Part shown: positions 26,506-33,895 of the stretch, in pieces | Layout: each line of letters begins with the position of its first letter | Position numbering within the stretch: the first letter of the stretch is position 1 | NCBI RefSeq assembly: GCF_026810365.1 | Contig: NZ_CP113948.1 | Coordinates: forward strand, 2,753,001 to 2,817,000 | Length of the DNA stretch: 64,000 nucleotides | Source: Flavobacterium praedii | Lineage (GTDB): Bacteria; Bacteroidota; Bacteroidia; Flavobacteriales; Flavobacteriaceae | Direction: 5' to 3' | The notes under the pieces: model-generated | What the model was told of the DNA's origin: nothing | Databases searched by the model: none | The model's input: only the letters and a program-made list of their open reading frames with translations | Program-made: the position numbers and the translations under genes

Positions 26506-29331
26506 ATGACTAACCAACCATACAACCTACAATTACTTTGGGACGCTACTAATAACGGTTTAGACTACTGGCATGAAGTATTTCCCGAAAGCAAGGGTTT
26601 AGAAAACAAAAACAAACACTTTAAAACCCATATCGAAAATACCCCAAGTACAACCCTATACAACAAAGGAATAGAAAACAATGTATTTGTAATTTACAAT
26701 CATTCTAGTAAAGAGGGTTGCAGTATTATTAATCACGTAAAAAAAGAGCGCAATTGCTCCTCTGGTCAAGCCATGAAATGGCTTTTTGAAAAATACAATT
26801 TGGAGGTAAACGGCAAAAAAACAAGTTTCAAACCCGTAGTTACTTTCAAAGACACCAAAGAACCAATTGGCTGGAAAATTGAAGAAGCTGAAACGGTTTC
26901 TATTGCCTTTAAAGTTCCCTTTGGAGACAGCGAAACTTTTAGTTATCATAATTTTGTGCAGCTAATTAACTATGAAAATGTTTATTTAAATAGCGAAACA
27001 CAAACTGTTAAACTTCTTAAAATTGAAGCTACCCCCGAATACCCTATTTACGGACACAAAAAAAATGATTTTGTAAAATTATATTGCCCAACTTCAAACA
27101 ATAAATACAAGCATTCATTTATAGGCACTAAACCCCAACGCTTTATATATGGCTGGGAACAACTGTTTGACGATGTTGCAGAAAACAGAATTAGAGAAAT
27201 TTGGGAGGTTTTAAAAGATCCTGTTTACTCGGAACACGAGAAAAAAGAATTTAGAAAAGAATTAGAATCGTTGCAACTGGACGAAGTATTTATCGCTTCG
27301 GGAGGTTCAGACGGTTTAAATCTAACATCATTAGGTTACAATGTAATTTGGTTCAATTCAGAATCCGAAATTATAAACAAAGCCGAATACAGCCGATTAT
27401 CTAAAATTGCTAAACAAATCTACTACGTTCCCGATTTAGACCCTACAGGAGTAAAAATGGCTGTGAAAATGGGAATGGAATTTATTAAAATAAAAATCGT
27501 TTGGTTGCCCGCCAATTTTAGCACTAACGGAAAAGATTTGACCGATTGGGTAATCGCTAATAAATATGCTGGAAAAGAAAGTGTAAAATACAAATTTGAA
27601 CAACTAAAAAGTGTTGCCTTAGAATTTCAATTTTGGGACAAAACCAAAACAGGTTACAAAATCAATCCTAAAAAGGCATTGCATTTTTTAAAATACAACA
27701 ATTTTCGTCTCGAAAAAGACACAACAAAAGTAATTGCAAAGGGCAAAGAAGAGGATGGCAATTTTCTAGTTATAAAAAACGACATACTAGAGCGTACCGT
27801 ACCTACTGAGGTTAGACGATTTGTAACCGATTGGCTAGATGCTAACTACTACAGTACAGAAATTTTTAACACTGTTGTGAAATCTAATTTTTTTAATCAA
27901 CACATTTTAAAAGCTTTACCAAGTTTTGAGTATATAAGAAAAACAAGCGGCACACAACATCAAATTTATTTTTTTAAGAACAAAAAAATTCTAATTACCA
28001 AAGAGGGAATAAGCGAAATAAAAGACAAAAAATATGACAATGTACAGGTTTGGGACAATAATGTAATTGAGCATCCTTTTAAAATTACCGAACCCTATTT
28101 TGAAGTTTTTGAAGATGATGAAAAACGAAAACGCATTAAAATAAACAGTTTAGAAAGCAATTGTCTAAAGGTATTAATCAATACTAGCCGTATGTTTTGG
28201 CGCAAAGATGCTGATTTAGTACAACAAGATACCAACGAATTTAAAATAAACAGTACAAAACTAAACCCCGAAGAAAACCAAATACAAGAACAACACTTAT
28301 TAAACAAAATGTATTGTTTAGGATATGCTTTGCATCAACAAAAAGTAGCTTCAAAATCGTACTTAGTTTTAGGTATGGATAGTCACCAAGGAAAATCAAT
28401 AAAAGGGAGTCATGGAGGAACTGGTAAGTCTGTAATTTTAAAAATGCTCAATCTATTTTTGAAAACCACGGTTATAGATGCTAACAATATCAAAAAAGAT
28501 GCCTTTCCTTATGATGGTGTTACGCCTGATACACAAATTGTAAATCTTGATGATATTGGGATGTATCAAAATTACCGTGAGTTTTATGTAATGGTAACAG
28601 ACAACTTAGTAGCAAACCAAAAAGGAGGTGTAAAATACAATATTCCGTTTGCCAAAAGTGCCAAAATAGTTGGAACCACCAACTATACCCCAAATGAAAT
28701 ATCAGGTAGTAGCGAACGTAGAATTTTGCCTTATTACACTTCTGATTTTTATCACAAAGCTACTAGTGAAGACGATTATGTTTTTAGCAGAAAAATATCA
28801 GATTTTTTAGGTCGTGATTTATTTGACGAAAATTATAAAGAATCTGAATTTAACCACGATTATAATTTTTTGTTGCAATGCCTGCAATTTTATTTGAGTT
28901 GTGATACTGAAATGTATGCTCCAAACAACACAATGATAGAGCGTAATCTATGGCAAAAAATTGGCGATGAACTCAAAGATTTTTTTGATAAATTTTTTGA
29001 AGAACCCGAAAACTGCAATGCTTGGATAGAAAAATCCTCGATAGCTCTATTGTACATTCAAGACTACGGAGGGAAGAAAACAAAACAACAAATAAATGAA
29101 GCTTTATCGATGTATTGCACCATTAAAAAATGGGGACTTACTGAAAAGAAAATAAGGAGCAAATACGACAACAGTAAAGTTGTTCCGCACTATTTTATTG
29201 ATATGAAATTAAGTGACAAACAATTTCAAGAAAATAAAACAACCGAAGCACCTGCAGAACCAACCGCTCAACAACTGCAACCCGAAATGAGTTTTGAAAC
29301 AGTTAAAACCGATTTACCTGACTGGTTATGA
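26506..29331 (+). CDS. Replication primase-helicase (Toprim-like plus SF3/D5-type helicase)
   Basis: The 941-residue protein probably primes and unwinds phage DNA. Residues 1-100 resemble a DnaG-type N-terminal region without clear zinc ligands. Residues about 258-320 are Toprim-like (VFIASGGSDGLNL, then VPDLDPTG with the DxD pair near 310). Residues about 560-830 form a superfamily 3 helicase: Walker A GSHGGTGKS near 635, Walker B IVNLDDIG near 680, and a sensor-like KIVGTTNYTPN near 725. A Gln/Pro-rich tail ends the protein. The catalytic Glu of the usual EGxxD Toprim motif appears to be Ser (ASGGSD), so primase activity may be altered. Confidence 0.85.
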   Translation: MTNQPYNLQLLWDATNNGLDYWHEVFPESKGLENKNKHFKTHIENTPSTTLYNKGIENNVFVIYNHSSKEGCSIINHVKKERNCSSGQAMKWLFEKYNLEVNGKKTSFKPVVTFKDTKEPIGWKIEEAETVSIAFKVPFGDSETFSYHNFVQLINYENVYLNSETQTVKLLKIEATPEYPIYGHKKNDFVKLYCPTSNNKYKHSFIGTKPQRFIYGWEQLFDDVAENRIREIWEVLKDPVYSEHEKKEFRKELESLQLDEVFIASGGSDGLNLTSLGYNVIWFNSESEIINKAEYSRLSKIAKQIYYVPDLDPTGVKMAVKMGMEFIKIKIVWLPANFSTNGKDLTDWVIANKYAGKESVKYKFEQLKSVALEFQFWDKTKTGYKINPKKALHFLKYNNFRLEKDTTKVIAKGKEEDGNFLVIKNDILERTVPTEVRRFVTDWLDANYYSTEIFNTVVKSNFFNQHILKALPSFEYIRKTSGTQHQIYFFKNKKILITKEGISEIKDKKYDNVQVWDNNVIEHPFKITEPYFEVFEDDEKRKRIKINSLESNCLKVLINTSRMFWRKDADLVQQDTNEFKINSTKLNPEENQIQEQHLLNKMYCLGYALHQQKVASKSYLVLGMDSHQGKSIKGSHGGTGKSVILKMLNLFLKTTVIDANNIKKDAFPYDGVTPDTQIVNLDDIGMYQNYREFYVMVTDNLVANQKGGVKYNIPFAKSAKIVGTTNYTPNEISGSSERRILPYYTSDFYHKATSEDDYVFSRKISDFLGRDLFDENYKESEFNHDYNFLLQCLQFYLSCDTEMYAPNNTMIERNLWQKIGDELKDFFDKFFEEPENCNAWIEKSSIALLYIQDYGGKKTKQQINEALSMYCTIKKWGLTEKKIRSKYDNSKVVPHYFIDMKLSDKQFQENKTTEAPAEPTAQQLQPEMSFETVKTDLPDWL

Positions 29332-29573
29332 AAATAGTTGTAATGAATTTAAGAGTAGCCATTAAAGAAGATTTTGCAGACGAATACGATAATAAAAAAA
29401 TCGGAGTGCTGTATTTTCAACAAAACCATGATGGCAATATGTGTACACAACCATTCTATTTTAATGAGAATACTGAAATACACAATTTTAGACAATTGTA
29501 CTCTACTGGTCAAATTTTTGTCCCTGTTAGAATTTTTGATACAGTGGACATTTTAGAAGAAACAACAAACTAA
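29328..29573 (+). CDS. Small early protein of unknown function
   Basis: This 81-residue acidic, beta-rich protein overlaps the primase-helicase stop by 4 bp, so it is translationally coupled to it. Position suggests a replication accessory role. No motif is recognised. Confidence 0.6.
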   Translation: MKIVVMNLRVAIKEDFADEYDNKKIGVLYFQQNHDGNMCTQPFYFNENTEIHNFRQLYSTGQIFVPVRIFDTVDILEETTN

Positions 29574-29588
29574 TAAAATAATTTAAAA

Positions 29589-29897
29589 ATGGAATTTAAA
29601 TACAAATTTAAAGAAACCCACAAAGCCCCAAAAAATTGTTTTGCAAAATTTAAAAACGATGAAGGTGGTTTTCATTATGAAAAAGTATATCGCTTTGCTG
29701 TTTTTGAAAGTGTAGATGCAATTGGAAAAGAGGATTATCCAAATTTAGTCCCTATTACTATGGCAGAATATAGCGATGGGTTTCTCTCTTGGGATGGTAT
29801 CCAAGAAATTAAAAACTTTGTAGGATTGGTTTTTGATTATAACCCAAAAAAAACTTTAAAAATGTCCTCTATAAATAGCTTTATAATTAATCCGTAA
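29589..29897 (+). CDS. Hypothetical early protein
   Basis: The 102-residue product follows the previous gene by 15 bp. It has alternating aromatic and charged residues and no visible membrane helix or motif. It is followed by a 60-nt hairpin that recurs at 46335-46394. Confidence 0.55.
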   Translation: MEFKYKFKETHKAPKNCFAKFKNDEGGFHYEKVYRFAVFESVDAIGKEDYPNLVPITMAEYSDGFLSWDGIQEIKNFVGLVFDYNPKKTLKMSSINSFIINP

Positions 29898-29900
29898 AAA

Positions 29901-29960
29901 GTAGATTTTTTAGCAAACCTGGAATTACTGCAGAAACAGATCTATTCAAAAAAAATCTAC
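29901..29960 (+). repeat. 60-nt hairpin, copy 1, loop motif CTGCAGAAAC
   Basis: GTAGATTTTTT pairs with AAAAAATCTAC at the base, and the middle carries GGAATTACTGCAGAAAC. A hairpin of exactly the same length with GGAACAGCTGCAGAAAC at the same offset lies at 46335-46394. Stem bases differ between the copies while base pairing is kept. Confidence 0.65.
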
Positions 29961-29972
29961 AAATTCAACAAC

Positions 29973-30251
29973 ATGATAAAAGAAAGTACATACATCAGAA
30001 GTTTTACACCTGCACAGCGCAAACAGCTGGAACAGATAGAAAAGCAACAAAATTTTAAAACAGTTCCCGAAATGTTATTTTTTGCTTTAGATAATTATTT
30101 TGAACAAAAAAAAGACATCGAAAGACTAAAAAAAATAATTAAAGAAAAAGAAGAAAAAATTTCAACAATGAACCTACAAATTGACTTTTTCAAATCAGCA
30201 TCCAAAAAAATAAGTGATTTAAATAATTTTATAAAAAACCTAAACAAATGA
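29973..30251 (+). CDS. Coiled-coil protein with ribbon-helix-helix-like N-terminus
   Basis: This 92-residue protein starts with YIRSFTPAQRKQLEQIEKQQ and NFKTVPEMLFFALDNYFEQ, which resembles a small strand-helix-helix DNA-binding fold, followed by a long coiled coil from residue 45. It overlaps the next gene by 4 bp. It may be a DNA-binding protein of the early region. Confidence 0.55.
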   Translation: MIKESTYIRSFTPAQRKQLEQIEKQQNFKTVPEMLFFALDNYFEQKKDIERLKKIIKEKEEKISTMNLQIDFFKSASKKISDLNNFIKNLNK

Positions 30252-30403
30252 AATTTAATAAAACCAGTGTAACCCTATTAATGATCTTTATACTTCTTTC
30301 TTCTTTTGCCTTATCGGTCTATGTTTTTGTAGTTTCTTTTGATTTACTACCAAAAGAAATTCACAACGAAGCTTATGTCAGTCCTAATGAATCACAAAAT
30401 TAA
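30248..30403 (+). CDS. Small membrane protein (51 residues)
   Basis: The ATG at 30248 overlaps the preceding TGA. The product has one strong membrane helix (VTLLMIFILLSSFALSVYVF) and a short polar C-terminus. Function is unknown. The tight overlap makes it likely to be real. Confidence 0.55.
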   Translation: MKFNKTSVTLLMIFILLSSFALSVYVFVVSFDLLPKEIHNEAYVSPNESQN

Positions 30404-30514
30404 CTACTTTAAAAAGGGTGTAAAAACAAGATTTATACCATTATACCCTTTTAATACCTAATTATTACCTAATACACCCCTATTTTAACACCATTTTTTT
30501 TTATATAAAAAACC

Positions 30515-30736
30515 ATGACCCACGACCTAAAAATAAAATATGAGTTTGCCCAACTTCACTTTCAAGGTAAAAAGGATTGGGAATTGAGAATAAACGACCG
30601 AGATTTTAAAACAGGTGATTTAATACGATTCACGATTATAGAATTTGGATTTGTCTACACAAGGACAATTGAAGCAATTTTCAATGATTTTGGACTACAA
30701 AAAAACTATGTAATTCTATCTCTAAAAAAACATTAA
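30515..30736 (+). CDS. DUF3850/ASCH-like domain protein
   Basis: The 73-residue protein carries the pattern H-x-LKI, then GKKDWELRINDRDFKTGDLIRF, typical of DUF3850 proteins, which belong to the ASCH/PUA-like RNA-binding fold and are common in phages. A role in RNA or modified-nucleotide binding is known only for relatives. The 111-bp gap before it contains an imperfect inverted repeat (30412-30423 with 30441-30452). Confidence 0.75.
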   Translation: MTHDLKIKYEFAQLHFQGKKDWELRINDRDFKTGDLIRFTIIEFGFVYTRTIEAIFNDFGLQKNYVILSLKKH

Positions 30737-30748
30737 AATCACCTAACT

Positions 30749-30994
30749 ATGGCGCTCAAATCTAGCAACCCTACAAATGCAATTATCAATCAGAATTTTG
30801 TCATCCGAGTACTGGAGAACCCAAAAGAGAATCCAGTCAAAAACACGAAATTGACCACAGCAAACAAACTCTCAAGGTACTTAAATGACGAAGAAATGAA
30901 AATAAAGCTTTTTAAGAAAGTATTAGAGGGTGCGAAAGACAAATACACCTTTCTTATACGAAACCGCCTTAAAATAGATTTTTGCTCAAAATAA
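30749..30994 (+). CDS. Small basic protein of unknown function
   Basis: This 81-residue Lys- and Asn-rich protein lies 12 bp downstream of the DUF3850 gene and probably shares its transcript. No motif is visible. An opposite-strand frame overlaps but is not linked to any gene. Confidence 0.5.
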   Translation: MALKSSNPTNAIINQNFVIRVLENPKENPVKNTKLTTANKLSRYLNDEEMKIKLFKKVLEGAKDKYTFLIRNRLKIDFCSK

Positions 30995-31114
30995 CTTTTT
31001 TTAACAAAACGAATCAAAATAAAGCCTTTTAAAGGGTTTTTGCTTCAAAATATATAAATGTATATTTAAAAGAAAATAATTACTTAAAATTAATATTTAA
31101 TCAAAATAACTTTA

Positions 31115-31122
31115 TAAATTTG
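31115..31122 (+). promoter_or_regulatory. Putative promoter, -7 element TAAATTTG
   Basis: TAAATTTG fits TAnnTTTG and lies 42 bp upstream of the 77-residue gene at 31164. A -33 TTG is not clear. Confidence 0.4.
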
Positions 31123-31163
31123 GAGTCAAAACCCAAACCTATTATCAACCAAGTTACTGTATT

Positions 31164-31397
31164 ATGAACCAAACTACACCCAAAAAGTTACCCAATGCAC
31201 CTACAAAAAAACAAGCCGTTGATATTTTTTTAAGGGCGGGGATTACTTACAAAAGAATACAAACTACAATAAACGACATTATAAAAGAGTCTCGCTCCTT
31301 ACCAAGAGATTCAGAAGTAAGAGCCAAACAAATCAGTGAACGAGAGTTTGAAGAATTGGTAGAAACTTTCGGAATGCCAAAAGGGTATAGTTGGTAA
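31164..31397 (+). CDS. Small helical protein of unknown function
   Basis: The 77-residue product is charged and helical (ISEREFEELVETFG near the end). It stands alone between its own putative promoter and the toxin-antitoxin promoter. No family is recognised. Confidence 0.55.
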   Translation: MNQTTPKKLPNAPTKKQAVDIFLRAGITYKRIQTTINDIIKESRSLPRDSEVRAKQISEREFEELVETFGMPKGYSW

Positions 31398-31429
31398 ATT
31401 TATTAGAATCCAAAAATCAAATCATTTTG

Positions 31430-31437
31430 TATCTTTG
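31430..31437 (+). promoter_or_regulatory. Promoter of the left toxin-antitoxin locus
   Basis: TATCTTTG fits TAnnTTTG and stands 21 bp before the antitoxin ATG. The right locus has TACCTTTG in the same place (46430-46437). Confidence 0.5.
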
Positions 31438-31457
31438 TAAATCTAAAACACATTGCT

Positions 31458-31655
31458 ATGGATACTTTAATAATAAATACCAAGAATACTAGTAACGCAA
31501 AATTTATTTTGGAACTGGCAAAAAAATTAGGCGAAGAAGGAAAAATATTGAGTCAAGAACAGCAAGAAGATTATTTTTTGGGAGCAATGATGAACCAAGA
31601 AAAGACAGGTATAAAAGTATCGAGATCGACTATATTTAAAAAACTAAAAAAGTAA
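31458..31655 (+). CDS. RelB-like antitoxin of a broken toxin-antitoxin locus
   Basis: The 65-residue protein begins MDTLIINTKNTSNAKFILELAKKL, a start typical of small Bacteroidota antitoxins of RelBE-type loci. It overlaps the remnant toxin start by 1 bp (31655). Because the toxin is broken, the antitoxin may now only repress transcription or protect against related toxins such as the one at 46658. Confidence 0.6.
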   Translation: MDTLIINTKNTSNAKFILELAKKLGEEGKILSQEQQEDYFLGAMMNQEKTGIKVSRSTIFKKLKK

Positions 31656-31782
31656 TGGAGGTTACAAAAATTATTATCGAATAAAAATAGGAGATTACAG
31701 AATAGGAGTTGAAATAATAGATAATGTTATCGATTTTATTGTAGTAGCGCCTAGAGGGAAAATTTATAAAATCTTTCCTTAA
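31655..31782 (+). pseudogene. RelE-type toxin remnant with internal deletion
   Basis: An ATG at 31655 gives only MEVTKIIIE before a stop. A different frame from 31672 reads YYRIKIGDYRIGVEIIDN and on to a C-terminal IYKIFP with a stop at 31780-31782. Both pieces match the start and end of RelE-type toxins of about 90 residues, so roughly 45-50 central codons are missing and the join is out of frame. Confidence 0.75.
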
Positions 31783-31790
31783 CACCCCAC

Positions 31791-31824
31791 AAACCGCCCC
31801 AAAACAGGCGGTTTTATTTTTTTT
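31791..31824 (+). terminator. Terminator before leader RNA 1
   Basis: AAACCGCC (31791-31798) pairs with GGCGGTTT (31807-31814), followed by TATTTTTTTT. It separates the toxin-antitoxin remnant from the leader RNA promoter. Confidence 0.8.
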
Positions 31825-31844
31825 GCAACTTTTTTTACCCCTTT

Positions 31845-31876
31845 TTGCAAAACAATACTTTTTTTGTGTACGTTTG
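31845..31876 (+). promoter_or_regulatory. Promoter of leader RNA 1
   Basis: TTG (31845-31847), 21 bp, then TACGTTTG (31869-31876) matches the Bacteroidota -33/-7 consensus. The same elements with the same 21-bp spacing precede leader RNA 2. Transcription would start within a few bases of the ATG-like 31879. Confidence 0.75.
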
Positions 31877-31878
31877 TA

Positions 31879-32057
31879 ATGCTAAATAACGTTACCGAGG
31901 AGAAATCCTAAAAATTTTTATCGTAAAAAAATCATAAGCAAACCGTTGCTATGGTGTCGGGTTCTCGAAAGAGCCGAAAATTTTCTCTCCTTTGGGAGCG
32001 TTGTTTAGCACACCTAAGGCAACGGCCTTGCTATTTATTAACGTTAAATTTTTCAAA
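31879..32057 (+). ncRNA. Structured leader RNA, copy 1 (start-codon-masking switch candidate)
   Basis: The 5' arm TGCTAAATAACG (31880-31891) pairs with CGTTGTTTAGCA (31999-32010), and CCGAGGAGA (31895-31903) pairs with TCTCCTTTGG (31986-31995). CCGTTGC (31943-31949), GGTG (31953-31956) and AGCAA (31937-31941) pair with segments just after that arm (32011-32032), making a pseudoknot. A GAAA-capped hairpin lies at 31958-31976. The arm at 31999-32010 is also the exact complement of 32059-32070, the start of the next gene. The core at 31916-31981 is identical to copy 2, and the arms covary between the copies. I do not recognise the RNA family. Confidence 0.75.
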
Positions 32058-32324
32058 ATGCTAAACAACGAAAAAAACACCCCAGTTAAAATAACCGATG
32101 AGTTATTGTACCAAATTCCCGAAACTTTATTGGGAGAATTTATGGAAGCCCGCAAAGACAAAGAATTACTTAAGGGCTTAAACTTGATGTTCCAGAACTA
32201 TTTTCAATCCAAGCGTTATTTTGATGACGAAAACTTCAACCACGAAGCCGTAACCGAGTGCTATCACTTTTGCTTTTATTTTTTGAACCACAAAGAATTG
32301 TTTAACCCTAAAACTGTAGCGTGA
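32058..32324 (+). CDS. Small protein controlled by leader RNA 1 (paralogue of 47190-47453)
   Basis: The 88-residue acidic protein begins MLNNEKNTPVK and ends FNPKTVA; the second copy begins MLNKEKNTEE and ends FNPNTVA. The middle shows a shared pattern (GL.LMFQNYF and EAVTECYHFCFYFLNHKELF). No known domain is seen. I use the ATG at 32058, not the longer frame from 31992, because the latter would translate through the structured RNA and lacks a counterpart with similar sequence. The next gene starts on the last base of its stop. Confidence 0.75.
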   Translation: MLNNEKNTPVKITDELLYQIPETLLGEFMEARKDKELLKGLNLMFQNYFQSKRYFDDENFNHEAVTECYHFCFYFLNHKELFNPKTVA

Positions 32325-32698
32325 TGAAAGCAAAATCAATGATATTTGTAAGTGAAGCTCAAAAAGGAAAAAGTGCCTACGAGTTGCATTTTAGATTGTT
32401 GCAACAGCAAGAAAAAGGATGTGAGCATATTGTTATGGATGGCGAAAAAGTTTCTAAACGATTTTTTGATATGCAATTCGAGTTAAAAAAATGGCATCCC
32501 AGCGCCAATTTAATTACTATTGTCGATGTCGCCAAAAATTTTGATTACACCAAGCTTTATAACCTAATAACCAACGGCTATACCAATGTTTTTGGGCGTA
32601 CAATTATCCCTCAATTTTTGATAACTACCGAGCATTTACCCAAAAGAAACGACCCCTTTGATACTTTATTTGTGGTTTATGAGATAAAAAAAATATAA
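32324..32698 (+). CDS. Hypothetical protein downstream of the RNA-controlled gene
   Basis: The 124-residue protein starts at an ATG sharing the last base of the preceding stop (a GTG at 32321 is an alternative). It has a mixed alpha/beta pattern (SMIFVSEAQKGKSAYELHF, NLITIVDVAKNFDY, FDTLFVVYEI) reminiscent of a small nucleotide-binding fold, but no true Walker A is present. Coupling to the 88-residue gene suggests a joint function. Confidence 0.6.
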   Translation: MKAKSMIFVSEAQKGKSAYELHFRLLQQQEKGCEHIVMDGEKVSKRFFDMQFELKKWHPSANLITIVDVAKNFDYTKLYNLITNGYTNVFGRTIIPQFLITTEHLPKRNDPFDTLFVVYEIKKI

Positions 32699-32700
32699 CG

Positions 32701-32883
32701 ATGAAAAAACTATCTCAAAAACAGCGTATAGAAAACCTCAAAGAACAAATTAACGATTTGGTTTTAATGATAGAAGTCTTGGAAACCCAAAATAACCAAT
32801 TGCGATTGGAGCAAAAGCCCAAAACCCCTTTTGATTTTCCAATATCAAAACTTCACGAAACTAGAATTTATCATACTTTGTAA
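32701..32883 (+). CDS. Small coiled-coil protein
   Basis: The 60-residue product is a Leu/Glu/Asn heptad-like coiled coil (LKEQINDLVLMIEVLETQNN) with a short Pro-rich tail. It follows by 2 bp and ends the three-gene unit. The right unit has a similar coiled-coil protein at 47453, so the operon plan is duplicated. Confidence 0.6.
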   Translation: MKKLSQKQRIENLKEQINDLVLMIEVLETQNNQLRLEQKPKTPFDFPISKLHETRIYHTL

Positions 32884-32900
32884 TTATTTCAAACTCTAAA

Positions 32901-33163
32901 TTTGCAACACTTTTGCAACACCTTTGCAACACCGTTGCAACAAACCAAACCACGCCAGTAAAAGCGTGGTTTTTTTATGCAATATTGTTTCGTAATAGTT
33001 GGTAATGGTTCAAAAAGGTTGGTAAAGTATCGTAATGTCGCAAAATAACAGTATCCCGTTGGTGCTAGTTCTAAATGGTTATGTACAAATAATTCCTTAA
33101 CATATTTGCAGTCACAGAAATGATTAACCAGCCTAACGCTCTATTAATAAGCACGAACAGAAT
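32901..33163 (+). other. Intergenic region with four TTGCAACAC repeats and a terminator
   Basis: No gene is seen. Four TTGCAACA-type repeats stand at 32901-32942, spaced about 11 bp. A strong terminator (AAACCACGC at 32947-32955 with GCGTGGTTT at 32964-32972 and a T-run) follows. The rest (33000-33160) includes repeated GGTTGGTAA words and must hold the late promoter. Confidence 0.6.
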
Positions 33164-33883
33164 ATGAACATTGATAACTTGTTAAGAAGAAATTTGTTAA
33201 GTGGTACAGAGTATGAGCCGTTGTTTCCAAAGGTTAGCTGTGATAAGACTAATCTGGGCAACGGCAATACTTTTGATTCCGTGAGGATGATTAAGCAAAT
33301 GGTTATCAAATACCAGTTTCAAACAAAGAAAGTTGCAACGTTGTTGCAACAGGAAACACTTAAGGAAACCTGCGATAGGATTTACTGGTTTTTATATCAC
33401 CATATTCAGTACAAAGCTGATGGAGCGGAACAAATGCTGAGAAGTCCTGCGTGTGCGTTCAAGCAAAGAGTTGAGGGAGTGGATTGCAAAAGCTACTCAA
33501 TATTTGCTAGTTGTTTGCTTGCTAATATGGGCGTAAGGCATTATATCCGTCAAATTAAGCAGCCAAGTTTTAGACCTGATTTATTTACGCACGTTTATGT
33601 AATTGTGCCTTTAAATCAAGAAACGGGAAACATAAAAGACGGCTACTTAATCATAGACGGTACAACGAGTAACAACAGAGAACCAATATACACAATGGCA
33701 CACGACACAGAGGTAAATCTACCACATTACGGATTGAATGCACCAAAAAACAGAGCCGTTGCAACAAAAAGAAAAAACGTTGCAACAAAAGGCAAAACCG
33801 TTGCAACAAAAAGTTGCAACAAGAAAGTAACTTTAGGTATAGGTGCATTTTTGGCAGGTATTTTTCTATTTGGAAAAAAATAA
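33164..33883 (+). CDS. Membrane-anchored transglutaminase-like cysteine protease
   Basis: This 239-residue protein has a transglutaminase-core triad pattern: Cys in GVDCKSYSIFASCLL (about 106), His in FTHVYVIVP (about 145) and Asp in YLIIDGTTS (about 165). A Lys-rich linker with repeated VATK leads to a C-terminal membrane helix (LGIGAFLAGIFLFG). It opens the late operon. In a phage virion it might process structural proteins or open the cell wall on entry; which one cannot be told from sequence. Confidence 0.7.
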   Translation: MNIDNLLRRNLLSGTEYEPLFPKVSCDKTNLGNGNTFDSVRMIKQMVIKYQFQTKKVATLLQQETLKETCDRIYWFLYHHIQYKADGAEQMLRSPACAFKQRVEGVDCKSYSIFASCLLANMGVRHYIRQIKQPSFRPDLFTHVYVIVPLNQETGNIKDGYLIIDGTTSNNREPIYTMAHDTEVNLPHYGLNAPKNRAVATKRKNVATKGKTVATKSCNKKVTLGIGAFLAGIFLFGKK

Positions 33884-33895
33884 AAAAAAGAAAGT

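Noticed and set aside
31879..32057. Retron or type III toxin-antitoxin RNA
   Set aside because: No reverse transcriptase is nearby, and the RNA is not a tandem repeat in front of a ToxN-like endoribonuclease.
31879..32070. Group I or group II self-splicing intron, or HDV-like ribozyme
   Set aside because: The region is too short and lacks the P7/P3 core or domain V; helix 1 is far too long for HDV. An intron-like layout is still kept as a testable alternative in the findings.
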